Positions 29,175-38,107 of a DNA stretch of 48,393 nucleotides are shown in pieces (within the stretch, counting starts at the first letter, position 1; each line of letters opens with the position of its first letter). Source of the stretch: Paracoccus beibuensis (GTDB lineage: Bacteria; Pseudomonadota; Alphaproteobacteria; Rhodobacterales; Rhodobacteraceae); NCBI RefSeq assembly GCF_026162625.1, contig NZ_JAOTBD010000027.1, positions 1 through 48,393 of the forward strand. Reading direction: 5' to 3'. Both the position numbers and the translations under genes were made by a program. Below the pieces are notes generated by a model. The model saw only the letters and a program-made list of their open reading frames with translations. It ran no database searches and was not told the DNA's origin.

Positions 29175-30229
29175 CCTGCCCTCGCCTTCTGGCGCATCTT
29201 TTCGGCAAAACGTATCGCGGCGGCGACGGCGGCGAAGTGGTCCCTGCGGATCTCGTCGCCGATCTTGACCTGCGCGTGGATGGCGCGGGCGCAGGGCGGG
29301 TCGGACCAGATTGGAACGCCCGCTTCGGTGGCCTTGGAGCGGATCCGGGCCGCGATCTCGTCCGTGCCCTTGGCCACGCAGACCGGCGCGCGGCCCGAGC
29401 CGCGCTTCCACTGCAGCGCGACTGCATAGTGCGTCGGATTGACGATCACCACGTCGGCGCCTGCCACGTCGGTCAGCATCTGCTTCATGGCGATGTCGAT
29501 GGCACGCTGGCGGCGGGCCGCCTTCAGATGCGGATCGCCCTCCGAGTCCTTGTATTCGTCCTGCATTTCCTTCCGGCTCATCCGGTTCTTGCGCCGGTGG
29601 TCGAACCACTTCCACAGGATGTCGGGGATCGTGAATACGATCGATACCACCAGTCCCAACAGCAGCACCTGCCCCATGATCGTGCCAAGCGCCGCGACCC
29701 ATTGCCCCTCGGCCATGGACGACGCGGCGATCCGATCCAGCAGCGCGCGGAACATGAGCCAGCCGCCCGTGCAGACCAGGGCCGTCTTCCCCAGCGAGAT
29801 GGCGAAGGTCACCATCCCGTTCGTCCCGAATTTCTGTGCGGCGTTCTTCATCGGGTTGATGCGGTTGATGTCGGGCGCAAGCTTCTGCGGCGAAAAGATC
29901 AGGCTGCGCGTCGCCAGCAGGCCCAGAAGGATGACCGCGACCAGCAGCATCGCCAGTCCCACTGTCGCCACCGCCGCATGCACCCACAGCGCCTGCGCCA
30001 CGACCGCCGTGGCCCCCGGCTCCCAACCCTCGGCCCCAAGCGCGCGCGACGCCATGGACATCCACTGACGCACCGCCACGCCGGCCGCAACCGAGAATGC
30101 GAGGAAAGCGCCCAGATACATCGTCGCCGCGTTCAGCTCGGTCGAGCGGGGGATGTCCCCCTTTTCCCGTGCGCGCTGAAGCTTCTGTTCAGATGCCTCG
30201 AACTGCTTGTCGTCGCTGTCCTCGCTCAT
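29168..30229 (-). CDS. flhB: Flagellar export switch protein FlhB
   Basis: FlhB is part of the flagellar type III export gate and switches substrate class after self-cleavage. The 353-residue protein has the family N-terminus EASEQKLQRAREKGDIPRS, four membrane segments, and the cleavage motif NPTH in VIVNPTHYAVAL. The C-terminal domain ends in KARAGW. The motif is intact, so cleavage should occur. It is next to fliR. Confidence 0.95.
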   Translation of the reverse strand: MSEDSDDKQFEASEQKLQRAREKGDIPRSTELNAATMYLGAFLAFSVAAGVAVRQWMSMASRALGAEGWEPGATAVVAQALWVHAAVATVGLAMLLVAVILLGLLATRSLIFSPQKLAPDINRINPMKNAAQKFGTNGMVTFAISLGKTALVCTGGWLMFRALLDRIAASSMAEGQWVAALGTIMGQVLLLGLVVSIVFTIPDILWKWFDHRRKNRMSRKEMQDEYKDSEGDPHLKAARRQRAIDIAMKQMLTDVAGADVVIVNPTHYAVALQWKRGSGRAPVCVAKGTDEIAARIRSKATEAGVPIWSDPPCARAIHAQVKIGDEIRRDHFAAVAAAIRFAEKMRQKARAGW

Positions 30230-30238
30230 CCTGGCACC

Positions 30239-30997
30239 TCAGGGGATCTGCGGCAGCATGAAGCCAAGCACCGCGTCGGCCCAGATCCCGACCAGCAGCG
30301 GCGCCAGGATGGCAAGCGCCGCCAGTGCCAGAAGGATGGACGCGGGGGCGCCGATGAAGACGACGGGCAGCGCCGACATCACCCGGTTGACGACGCCTGA
30401 CAGGGCCTGGAACAGGAAGCCGCCGAGCGTGAAGGGCGCGGCCAGCATCATCGCCAGCCAGAAGCTGTCCGTGACGACACGCAAGACGGCCATCGCCAGC
30501 CCCTCGGCCGACGGAAGGGCACCGGGGGGCCAGAGGTTCAGGCTGTCGGCCATCAGCTGGACCAGCATGATCGGCAGTCCGAGCGCCATCAGGATGGCGA
30601 TGCCGCCCAGGTGCAGCAGGTTGCCGATGGGATGCGGCGCCATCTCGTTCTGGATGCCCATAATCTGCGACAGCGATGCGGTCGCGGCGATCGCCGTCGT
30701 GGCGATGTCGATCGCGACGGCCAGAAGCCGCAGAAGCGTCCCGGTGGCGAACCCCAGCAGCACCTCGGTTCCGATCTGGGCCAGCATTCCCACGGGCTGC
30801 GCCGGCATGGCCTGCCGTTGCACCGCCCCGGCAAGCAGGGGTGCAATCGCGACGGCGATGGCGACCTTGACCCGAGCGTTCAAGACCCGCTCTCCAAGCC
30901 CCGGCAGGATCAGAATGCACGCCTGGATGCGGGCGTAGACAAGCACCAGCGACCAGTCGAGCCCCGGAAAGATCGACTGGAGCTGGTTCCACATCAT
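30239..30997 (-). CDS. fliR: Flagellar export gate protein FliR
   Basis: FliR forms the core of the export gate with FliP and FliQ. The 252-residue hydrophobic protein has RIQACILILPGLGERVLNARVK near the start (written in two parts: RIQACILILPGLGER and VLNARVK), several membrane helices, and an ending VGIWADAVLGF. Length fits. It overlaps flhA by four bases. Confidence 0.92.
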   Translation of the reverse strand: MMWNQLQSIFPGLDWSLVLVYARIQACILILPGLGERVLNARVKVAIAVAIAPLLAGAVQRQAMPAQPVGMLAQIGTEVLLGFATGTLLRLLAVAIDIATTAIAATASLSQIMGIQNEMAPHPIGNLLHLGGIAILMALGLPIMLVQLMADSLNLWPPGALPSAEGLAMAVLRVVTDSFWLAMMLAAPFTLGGFLFQALSGVVNRVMSALPVVFIGAPASILLALAALAILAPLLVGIWADAVLGFMLPQIP

Positions 30998-33087
30998 GCC
31001 GCCTCGATCGTTCCCAGAAGCCGCAGTTCGGCCGAGGGATCGACCTCTTCCAAACCCAGCACGGGGATCGCGACGCCGTTCGCGCCCAGGACCGCGCGGA
31101 TCATGCGGCGGCGATGATCCGGCGCCACGACGACGGTGCGCGCCACCGGCTCGGCCAGGGACAGCGCCTTCCTGACGGCGTCCAGCAGGCGCTTGGACAT
31201 GGCCGGCGTCATCGCGCCACCGCCGGCGCGGCCTGTTTCGGCATCGGCGCGCACGAACTCTGCCTCCCAGGCAGGGTGCAGTTGCAGCGCCGCAATGCGG
31301 CCGGCCTCGTCGGCATATTGCTGGGTAATCTGGCCGCGCAGGCGCTTCCTGACCAGTTCGTAGATCGTCTCGGGCTGCTCCACCGCGCGGAATTCGCAGA
31401 TCGCATCCACGATCAGCGGCAGGTTCCGGATGGAGATGCGTTCCTCCAGAAGCGCGCGCAGGATCGCCAGAAGGGTCTCGGGCGTCACCTTTTCGGGGAT
31501 CATGCTGTCGAAATACTTGCGATTCCGCTCGGCCCGGCCGGCGTCCGACAGGGTCTTCAGCTCCTCGATCTGACGCTGCATCGCCCCAAGCGTCAGCAAG
31601 ACCGGCAGGTTGGCCTTCACCACCTCCATGAGGTGGGTGGAGAGCACCTCCATCGGCGTGACGATGGTCGCGCCAAGAGTCGCCGCATCCTCCTGATCGG
31701 CAGGTTGGATCCAGCGGGCGGGGCTGGAATAGACCGGTTCGCGGACCGGGGTGCCGCGCAGGTCGGACAGCACCGTATCAGGGCCGAGCGCCAGAACCTC
31801 GGACGGCCTCAGGGTGCCACGGCCTCGCACGACACCCTGGATGCGGATCTGGTAATCGCCCGGCGGCAGGTCGTCGGTATCGGTGATCCGCACATCGGGC
31901 AGGATCATCCCGAAGCTTCGCGCGATGTGGATCCGCAGGTTCGAGATGCGGCTGCCCAACCCCCGCGCCTGGTCCAGCGCCGTTACGATCAGGTCCGACC
32001 CGATCTCCACCGCGATGTCGTCGGTGTCCAGCACGTCGCCGATCCTGGCGGCGGGCTGCACGGCGGCTTCGGCGGCAGGCCGGTCTGCGCTGTCATCGAT
32101 CTCTGGCCTGTTGGCGATGCGCCATGCCAGCGCGCCCATCGCTGCCGCAATCGACAGGAACAGCAGGCGCGGCATCCCCGGCACGAACGAGATGACGATC
32201 ATCGCCACCGCCACCATGACGGCGGGCTGCCACCTGCGGGTGAATTCCCGCGAGAGCAGGTCGGCCGTCGTGTCCGTGGCACCGCCGCGCGACAGCAGCA
32301 GGGCCGCTGCCATCGAGGTGATCAGCGCGGGGATCTGGCTGACGAGGCCGTCGCCGATGGTCAGGTGCGAATAGGTCGAAGCGGCCTCGGCAAGGGGCAT
32401 GCCGTGAACCACGATTCCGACCGCCAGGCCGATGCAGAGGTTGATCATCGTGATAACGATGCCCGCCAAGGCATCGCCCTTGACGAACTTCGACGCGCCG
32501 TCGAGCGAGCCGAAAAAGCTGATCTCGCGCTGTTCGGCAATGCGTCGCCGCTTGGCTTCCTGGTGGTCGATGGCACCGGCGTTCAGGTCGCCGTCGATGG
32601 CCAGTTGCTTGCCGGGCAGCGAATCCAGCGCGAACCGCGCCGCAACCTCGGCCATGCGGCCCGAGCCCTTGGTGATCACCATGAAGTTCACGACCGAGAT
32701 CACCGCGAAGACCGTGATGCCCACCAGGATCGACCCCCCGGCGACGAAATCGGCAAAGCCGTTGATGACGTGGCCCGCGGCCTCTTTCCCGTTCTGTCCT
32801 TCGGTCAGGATGAGCCGGGTCGACGACACGTTCAGCGACAGGCGGATCACCAGGCTGACAAGCAGTAGCACCGGGAAAGCCTGGAAATCGGTGGGCTTTT
32901 CAACCAGCGAGGCCATCACCAGGATCAACGTCGCCGTGGCGATCGAGATCGCGATGCCAAGGTCCAGGATGCTGGCAGGCAGCGGGATGACCAGCGAGAT
33001 CACCACCAGAACGAGCCCGCCCGTCACCAGCAGCGGCGCGTCCAGGAACTTGCCTTTCTTTCCGTTCACGGCGGCGATGGGGGTCAT
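30994..33087 (-). CDS. flhA: Flagellar export protein FlhA
   Basis: FlhA is the large export-gate subunit and energy converter. The 697-residue protein has seven to eight N-terminal membrane helices, the conserved KGSGRMAEVAARFALDSLPGKQLAIDGDLNAG block, split here into KGSGRMAEVAARFALDS and LPGKQLAIDGDLNAG, and a soluble C-terminal half of about 350 residues. Length is standard. It overlaps the small upstream gene at 33084 by four bases. Confidence 0.95.
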   Translation of the reverse strand: MTPIAAVNGKKGKFLDAPLLVTGGLVLVVISLVIPLPASILDLGIAISIATATLILVMASLVEKPTDFQAFPVLLLVSLVIRLSLNVSSTRLILTEGQNGKEAAGHVINGFADFVAGGSILVGITVFAVISVVNFMVITKGSGRMAEVAARFALDSLPGKQLAIDGDLNAGAIDHQEAKRRRIAEQREISFFGSLDGASKFVKGDALAGIVITMINLCIGLAVGIVVHGMPLAEAASTYSHLTIGDGLVSQIPALITSMAAALLLSRGGATDTTADLLSREFTRRWQPAVMVAVAMIVISFVPGMPRLLFLSIAAAMGALAWRIANRPEIDDSADRPAAEAAVQPAARIGDVLDTDDIAVEIGSDLIVTALDQARGLGSRISNLRIHIARSFGMILPDVRITDTDDLPPGDYQIRIQGVVRGRGTLRPSEVLALGPDTVLSDLRGTPVREPVYSSPARWIQPADQEDAATLGATIVTPMEVLSTHLMEVVKANLPVLLTLGAMQRQIEELKTLSDAGRAERNRKYFDSMIPEKVTPETLLAILRALLEERISIRNLPLIVDAICEFRAVEQPETIYELVRKRLRGQITQQYADEAGRIAALQLHPAWEAEFVRADAETGRAGGGAMTPAMSKRLLDAVRKALSLAEPVARTVVVAPDHRRRMIRAVLGANGVAIPVLGLEEVDPSAELRLLGTIEAA

Positions 33088-33359
33088 TCCGGTGGTTCCG
33101 TTTCATCGGTCGCGGGGCGCAGGATGTCGTCGATGGGCCAAGGACGCCCGGTCATCAGGCCAAGACGGCGCAGGTAGGCGATGGCGCGGATGCGGTCGGC
33201 GGCCTCCATCTGCATCAGCGTGACGCGATAGTCGCGCGGCAACCCCTGCCCGGCCAGCAGCCAGCCCGACGCCGTTTCAGCGAACCGGTCGAAGTCGGTC
33301 TGCGCGACTGTGCCGGCATTCAGCGCGCCGACCAGGAACAGAAGGCCGATGCCCGTCAT
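33084..33359 (-). CDS. Unknown 91-residue secreted protein in the flagellar operon
   Basis: Starting at ATG 33359, the protein begins MTGIGLLFLVGALNAGTVAQ, a likely signal peptide, then a 70-residue acidic domain with YLRRLGLMTGRPWPIDDILRP. Both ends overlap neighbours by four bases (ATGA after motA, and before flhA), so it is fully coupled to flagellar genes. I do not recognise it. A periplasmic role in flagellar assembly or the stator is possible but unproven. Confidence 0.65.
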   Translation of the reverse strand: MTGIGLLFLVGALNAGTVAQTDFDRFAETASGWLLAGQGLPRDYRVTLMQMEAADRIRAIAYLRRLGLMTGRPWPIDDILRPATDETEPPE

Positions 33360-34225
33360 CACGCCGCCTTCTTCAGCTCGCGGAGGGCACCTTCCAGCGC
33401 ATCGAAGCTGGGACGGACATGCTCGGGCACGGCCTGCCGCCCGACCTCGACGCAAAGCGTCGTCGCATGCTGGTGCAGCCCCGCGACCAGAACCGACTTG
33501 ACGACATCATAGAAGCCCAGGTCCTGCTTCACGACCCCACCCAGCCGGTTCGCCAAGGGCGCAACGAAGCCATAGGACAGGAACACGCCCAGAAACGTCC
33601 CGACCAGCGCGCCGCCGATCATCTTGCCCAGAACCGCCGGCGGCTGATCGATCGAGGCCATCGTCTTGATCACGCCCAGGACGGCCGCGACGATGCCCAG
33701 GGCCGGCAGAGCGTCGGCCATGGTCTGCAGGGCGTGAGGGACGTGCATCTCCTCCTCTCGCAGGACCGCGATCCGGCGCGACAGCATGTCCTCGACCTGG
33801 TAGGGATCGTCGTAGTTGAGGCTGGCCGACCGCAGCGTGTCGGCGATCAGCGAGACGATGTTGTGGTCCGCCGCCAGCCGGGGATAGGCGCCGAAAATGG
33901 GCGATTCGCCCGGCGTCTCGATGTGCTGTTCCAGCGCTACCGGGTTCTCGCGCGCGATCTTGAGCAGCTGGAACATCAGGCACAGCACGTCCTGGTGGTC
34001 CTGCGCCGTCCATTTCGGTCCCTTGAACGCCCTGACCAGCCCGCTGAGCGTATGCTTGAGCACGTGGCTGTCGTTGCCCAGGATATATGCCCCGACCGCC
34101 GCCCCCATGATCATCATCATCTCGAAGGGCAGCGAGTGCATGATCACGCCCATCTTCCCGCCGGCCAGGATATAGCCGCCGAACACCATGACCACCGTCA
34201 GGATAATGCCTACGAAACCGAACAT
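33359..34225 (-). CDS. motA: Flagellar stator protein MotA
   Basis: MotA conducts protons or sodium and turns the rotor. The 288-residue protein has four hydrophobic segments including VGIILTVVMVFGGYILAGGK, PALGIVAAVLGVIKTM and GKMIGGALVGTFLGVFLSYGF. The cytoplasmic loop has charged residues that contact FliG. No motB lies in the window, so the partner is elsewhere. Confidence 0.93.
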   Translation of the reverse strand: MFGFVGIILTVVMVFGGYILAGGKMGVIMHSLPFEMMMIMGAAVGAYILGNDSHVLKHTLSGLVRAFKGPKWTAQDHQDVLCLMFQLLKIARENPVALEQHIETPGESPIFGAYPRLAADHNIVSLIADTLRSASLNYDDPYQVEDMLSRRIAVLREEEMHVPHALQTMADALPALGIVAAVLGVIKTMASIDQPPAVLGKMIGGALVGTFLGVFLSYGFVAPLANRLGGVVKQDLGFYDVVKSVLVAGLHQHATTLCVEVGRQAVPEHVRPSFDALEGALRELKKAA

Positions 34226-34235
34226 GCTGTCGTCC

Positions 34236-34781
34236 TTATGGGGTACGGACGCTGCGGGCGCCCATCTGGGCGGTCAGCAGCGCGGCTTGGCGGGGTTCGA
34301 CCGCTGCGATGATCCGGGCGCCCGTTTCGGGCTGAACCCTCATCAGGATCTCGGCGGCGAAATCGGCGGGGAGGTTAGTCAGAACAGCGGCCGCCTCGGC
34401 GGGCTTCATCTGGTCATAGACCGCGATGAGCCGGTCGATGTCGGTACGAACGGCCTGGGTATCGCCGGCCGTTGTCGCGCCGAGGCTGTCCTTCTGCGCA
34501 CGCAGTTCCTGCAGGCGTTCGCGCAGCGTCGCCTCGGCCGTGGCAAGCTCCTGCTTGCGGGTGTCGATGTCCTGCATGTAGCGCTCGATCCGCAGGGCCC
34601 GGTCGCGAAGTTCTTCCGCCAGGGCGACGGCCTCGGGGACGTCGCGGCAGCCGTCCAGAAGCTCGTCGGGCGCTGCGGCGACTGCGGCGAACGAACCCGC
34701 GATCTCTTGTCCCTTCCACAGCATGGCGGCGGCGGGAACGACGAACATCAGCGTCAGGATAGGAAGCAGCGGCTTACCCAT
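34236..34781 (-). CDS. MotE-like flagellar chaperone (MgtE N-terminal-type domain)
   Basis: A 181-residue protein with one N-terminal helix (ILTLMFVVPAAAMLW), a coiled-coil at about residues 60-105, and a C-terminal domain (YDQMKPAEAAAVLTNLP, then FAAEILMRVQPETGARII) matching the MgtE intracellular N-type fold. The architecture fits MotE, the chaperone for a periplasmic stator protein in alphaproteobacteria. It overlaps its upstream neighbour by eight bases. Confidence 0.8.
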   Translation of the reverse strand: MGKPLLPILTLMFVVPAAAMLWKGQEIAGSFAAVAAAPDELLDGCRDVPEAVALAEELRDRALRIERYMQDIDTRKQELATAEATLRERLQELRAQKDSLGATTAGDTQAVRTDIDRLIAVYDQMKPAEAAAVLTNLPADFAAEILMRVQPETGARIIAAVEPRQAALLTAQMGARSVRTP

Positions 34782-35121
34782 CTGCGACCCCCGCCCGCTT
34801 GCGCAGCCGCCGTCCCTCGGTCCGCGGCGCCTCGGCCGCGGCGGCCCCGATGCGCTGGCGCAGATCCCAGATTGCCCGTTCGCGACGCGCAGTCTCGATC
34901 TCTTCCGCGAGGCCCTGGCTGGCGGCGGTTGCCTCGTCGCGGGCTTGGCGGATCGCCCGCTCCAGCCGGTCGACTTCGGCGGCCATGATGGCGATCGCTC
35001 CGCCCAGCCCGGTTTCGAGGTCGTTCAGCTTGCGCAGCCGGCGCGTCAGCGCCAGGCAGAAACCACCAAGCCCCAGGCAGGCGGCCAGCAGAAGGGCCTG
35101 CATCAGATTTTCCACCGTCAT
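34774..35121 (-). CDS. DUF6468-type flagellar protein
   Basis: A 115-residue protein with one N-terminal membrane helix (LMQALLLAACLGLGGFCLAL), a basic RRLRKLN, then a coiled-coil and a basic C-terminus (GRRLRKRAG). Alphaproteobacterial flagellar clusters often carry such a gene, which I recall as DUF6468, next to motE. Role is unknown. It overlaps fliL by four bases. Confidence 0.6.
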   Translation of the reverse strand: MTVENLMQALLLAACLGLGGFCLALTRRLRKLNDLETGLGGAIAIMAAEVDRLERAIRQARDEATAASQGLAEEIETARRERAIWDLRQRIGAAAAEAPRTEGRRLRKRAGVADG

Positions 35122-35594
35122 TTGAATCGAAACTCCGTGATCAGAAGGTCCTTGACCGGTTCCTCGCCCAAGACATAGCGGGTCCGGGTGACCAGCTCGG
35201 CGCGGATCACCTCGAGAACGCCGCGCTTGTCGTAGGCCGCCGGGTCGACACCTGACAGGAAGGTCGTGAACGCGTCCGAGACGCGCGGCATCAGGTGCGA
35301 AACCTCGGCCTTGTGAGTGCTGTCGGTCTCGATCGTCGCCGACAGGACCAGGCTTCGCGCACGGCCGCCGGGGATGACGATCTCGATCGTGGGCACGTCG
35401 ATGAACTCGACCGACAGGTGTTCGGTCGAGACCTCTGGCTCGGGCGTGCCGGCCAGCATCCCGGCGGGCGACCAGATCCCCAGATAGGTCGAGGCGAAGC
35501 CCACCCCGCCCAGCACCAGCGTGGCCGCCAGCGGGATCAGCAAGCCCTTCTTTCCAGGCGCCCTTTCGGCTGGCGCTGCAGCAGCGTCGGTCAT
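35118..35594 (-). CDS. fliL: Flagellar basal body-associated protein FliL
   Basis: FliL surrounds the stator at the basal body. The 158-residue protein has one membrane helix (LLIPLAATLVLGGVGFASTYL), a periplasmic domain with SLVLSATIETDSTH and the C-terminal end KDLLITEFRFK typical of FliL. It is the first gene of the minus flagellar operon, opposite fliF. Confidence 0.9.
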   Translation of the reverse strand: MTDAAAAPAERAPGKKGLLIPLAATLVLGGVGFASTYLGIWSPAGMLAGTPEPEVSTEHLSVEFIDVPTIEIVIPGGRARSLVLSATIETDSTHKAEVSHLMPRVSDAFTTFLSGVDPAAYDKRGVLEVIRAELVTRTRYVLGEEPVKDLLITEFRFK

Positions 35595-35636
35595 CGTGAT
35601 TCTCCGTCCTGACGAGACGGAAATATCAGGATGCGA

Positions 35637-35651
35637 CTAACCAATTCTTAA
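35637..35651. promoter_or_regulatory. CtrA-binding box in the fliL/fliF divergent promoter
   Basis: CTAA (35637-35640), seven bases, TTAA (35648-35651). CtrA of alphaproteobacteria binds TTAA-N7-TTAA, and this has one mismatch with the fuller TAACCA and TTAAC context. It lies in the 118-base gap between fliL and fliF. CtrA control of flagellar genes is established in this class. Confidence 0.65.
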
Positions 35652-35712
35652 CATCGGACATGTCATTTCAGGCTCAGACGACCACGACGCGCCGAATCGA
35701 AAGGGGAGCGTT

Positions 35713-37290
35713 TTGCAAAAACTGCAGGACTACTGGAACGAGCGAAGCTCTCAACAGCGCATGATCCTGGGGGCCGCCTTCCTGGGCACGTTCCTCGTGA
35801 TCGCCGGGTTCGGATGGATGGCCAGCCGCCCCAGCATGGCCCTGATCTATGGCGGTCTTGATTCGGCACAGGCGGGCGAGGTGATCGCCGGCATCGAACG
35901 CGCCGGCATCCCCTACGAGGTGCGTGGCGATTCGATCTATGTCGATGCCGACCAGCGCGACCGGCTGCGCATGGACCTTGCCGCGCAGGGCCTGCCCGCC
36001 GCCAGCAGCACCGGATACGAGCTGCTGGACGGCATGTCGGGCTTTGGCACCACATCGCAGATGTTCGACGCCGCTTATTGGCGCGCAAAAGAAGGCGAGC
36101 TGGCGCGCACCATCCTAGCGCTGCCCAACGTCCAGACGGCCCGCGTGCACCTGGCCGTCGAGAACGGGCGCGGCTATCGGCGCGACCAGAACGGCAGCGC
36201 CTCGGTGACGCTGACCACGAACGGGCAACCGATCTCGCGCGAGCAGGCGTCTTCGCTGAAATACCTGATCTCCTCCGGTGTGCCGGGGATGCAGCCCGAC
36301 CGGGTGACGGTGATCGACACGCAGCGGGGCATCATCGCCGCGTCCGAGGATCACACGGGCGCCGACCGCGCCTCCGAGATGAAGCGCAACGTGGAGCGCA
36401 TTCTGGAACCCCATGTCGGCATCGGCAACGCCATCGTCGAGCTGAACCTGGATGTGGTGACCGAGACCGAGCTGCTGACCGAACAGCGATACGACCCCGA
36501 ACAGAGGGCGCTGATCTCGACCGTGACCGAGGAAACCACGGACGAGAGCAACTCGACCGGATCGGGCGCGGTGACCGCGGCATCGAACCTTCCCGATGCC
36601 GAAGATCAGCCCGGCGACGCCAGCCAGAGCGCCCGGTCGGAAAACCGCAGCCAGGCGAATTACGAGGTCAGCCGCGTGACCCGTGAAGTGCAGCGTCAAC
36701 CCGGCGAAACCCGCCGCCTGACCGTCGCCGTTCTGGTCAACGGCACGCCGCAGGTCGATGCCGAGGGGCAGACGACCATGATGCCACGCCCCGACGCCGA
36801 GCTGGAAACACTGCGGGAGCTTGTCGCATCGGCGGTTGGCTACGACGAGGCCCGCGGCGACCTGATCACCGTGAAGTCGATGCCCTTCGCCGCATTGGGC
36901 GAGGACGGCACGCTGGCCCAGCCCGGGCTGCTGGACCGGCTGGCGCTGAACGACCTGCTGCGGATCGCGTTGATCGGGCTTTTCGCGCTGGCGGCCATAT
37001 TCGCGGTGCTGCGCCCGATCCTGAAGGCCCGCACCGCGCCGCAGGCACCGGTGCTGGACACCAGCCTTCCGCCCATGCCGCCGATGATGAGCGGCCTTTC
37101 GGGCACCATCGACGACGAGCCGTCGCCGGACAACCCGCGCATCGTGCCGATCGAATTCCCCGGCCTGGAAACGCTGGCGCTGCCGTCGGCCGATCCGGTC
37201 GCCCGCCTGAAGGAGATGATGAAGGAACGTCGTGAGGAAAGCGTCAAGATCCTCTCGGGCTGGATCGACAACAAGGAGAGCGCGAATTGA
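35713..37290 (+). CDS. fliF: Flagellar M-ring protein FliF
   Basis: FliF forms the MS ring. The 525-residue protein has a first membrane helix (MILGAAFLGTFLVIAGFGWM), LIYGGLDSAQAGEVI, a ring-building periplasmic region, a second helix (IALIGLFALAAIFAVL) and the FliG-binding tail with PVARLKEMMKERREESVKILSGW split as usual. The start is TTG 35713 with AAGGGGAG upstream. The tail is adjacent to fliH-like, not fliG, which is elsewhere. Confidence 0.94.
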   Translation: MQKLQDYWNERSSQQRMILGAAFLGTFLVIAGFGWMASRPSMALIYGGLDSAQAGEVIAGIERAGIPYEVRGDSIYVDADQRDRLRMDLAAQGLPAASSTGYELLDGMSGFGTTSQMFDAAYWRAKEGELARTILALPNVQTARVHLAVENGRGYRRDQNGSASVTLTTNGQPISREQASSLKYLISSGVPGMQPDRVTVIDTQRGIIAASEDHTGADRASEMKRNVERILEPHVGIGNAIVELNLDVVTETELLTEQRYDPEQRALISTVTEETTDESNSTGSGAVTAASNLPDAEDQPGDASQSARSENRSQANYEVSRVTREVQRQPGETRRLTVAVLVNGTPQVDAEGQTTMMPRPDAELETLRELVASAVGYDEARGDLITVKSMPFAALGEDGTLAQPGLLDRLALNDLLRIALIGLFALAAIFAVLRPILKARTAPQAPVLDTSLPPMPPMMSGLSGTIDDEPSPDNPRIVPIEFPGLETLALPSADPVARLKEMMKERREESVKILSGWIDNKESAN

Positions 37291-37862
37291 GCCTGGCCAT
37301 GTTCAAGCTGGAATCCTTCTCGACCGCCCTGACGGATCGCGGCGCCGTGGTCACTTTCACGCAAGAGGAGCTGGACCAGGCCTATGCCGACGGCGTCGCG
37401 GATGCCCGTGCCCAGGCCGAGGATGCCGAACTGCGGTCGCTTGGCGCGGGGCTGGCGCAGCTTGCCGAAAGCCTTGCCGCCGACGAGGCCCGCCGCCAAC
37501 AACTGCGTCAGGATGCGGTGGACGCGCTCTGCCCGATCCTGACGCAGATCGTCGACCTGATCGCGCCGCCCGCATCCTCTCGTCGGCTGGAAGAGGCGCT
37601 GCGGGCGGAACTGGCGCGCCTTGCGCAGCGTAGCCAGCCCTTGACCGCGCGCATCGCGTGTTCGGATCGGCTTCGCGCGCTGGTGGAACTCTGCGTCGCC
37701 CAAGCCGGCCTTGATGGGATCGAGATCGGGGCGGCACCCACCGACAGGATCCTCGTGACGCTGCAGGGCGGCAGGATCGAGATCGCTCCGGACGCCATCG
37801 CGGGCGACATCCGCGCCCTTCTTGAAGAAATCAACGAGGACCAGAACCAATGGACGCACTGA
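37287..37862 (+). CDS. FliH-like flagellar assembly protein
   Basis: A 191-residue protein with the FliH-like layout: an N-terminal acidic coiled region (FTQEELDQAYADGVADA), then helices with RRLEEALRAELARL, and a C-terminal V-ATPase-E-like part. It starts at TTG 37287 inside the fliF stop and overlaps fliN by 13 bases. FliH holds the export ATPase FliI, which is not encoded here. Identity rests on layout and position. Confidence 0.55.
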   Translation: MSLAMFKLESFSTALTDRGAVVTFTQEELDQAYADGVADARAQAEDAELRSLGAGLAQLAESLAADEARRQQLRQDAVDALCPILTQIVDLIAPPASSRRLEEALRAELARLAQRSQPLTARIACSDRLRALVELCVAQAGLDGIEIGAAPTDRILVTLQGGRIEIAPDAIAGDIRALLEEINEDQNQWTH

Positions 37863-38107
37863 AGCACCTGATCGACACCGACAACATCCAGGTCGAGGTG
37901 ACCATCCGCCTTGGCCGAACGCGCCAGACGGTCGCGCAGCTGTCGGCACTGCGCCCCGACGATGTCCTGGTCCTCGACCAGGCGATCGAGGACGGAGTCG
38001 AGATCTGCATCGGCGACAAGGTCATCGCCCGCGGCGAACTGACCGGCGACGGCACGACCGAGGATCGCCTCTGCGTGCGCATCGTAGGCACGACGGCGGC
38101 ATCGTGA
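37850..38107 (+). CDS. fliN: Flagellar C-ring protein FliN
   Basis: FliN is the SpoA-domain protein of the rotor C ring. The 85-residue protein is nearly only the SpoA domain: VEVTIRLGRTRQTVAQLSAL, LDQAIEDGVEICIGDKVIARGEL and a final RIVG. It is shorter than E. coli FliN because it lacks the N-terminal extension. It overlaps fliH-like and fliP. Confidence 0.9.
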   Translation: MDALKHLIDTDNIQVEVTIRLGRTRQTVAQLSALRPDDVLVLDQAIEDGVEICIGDKVIARGELTGDGTTEDRLCVRIVGTTAAS

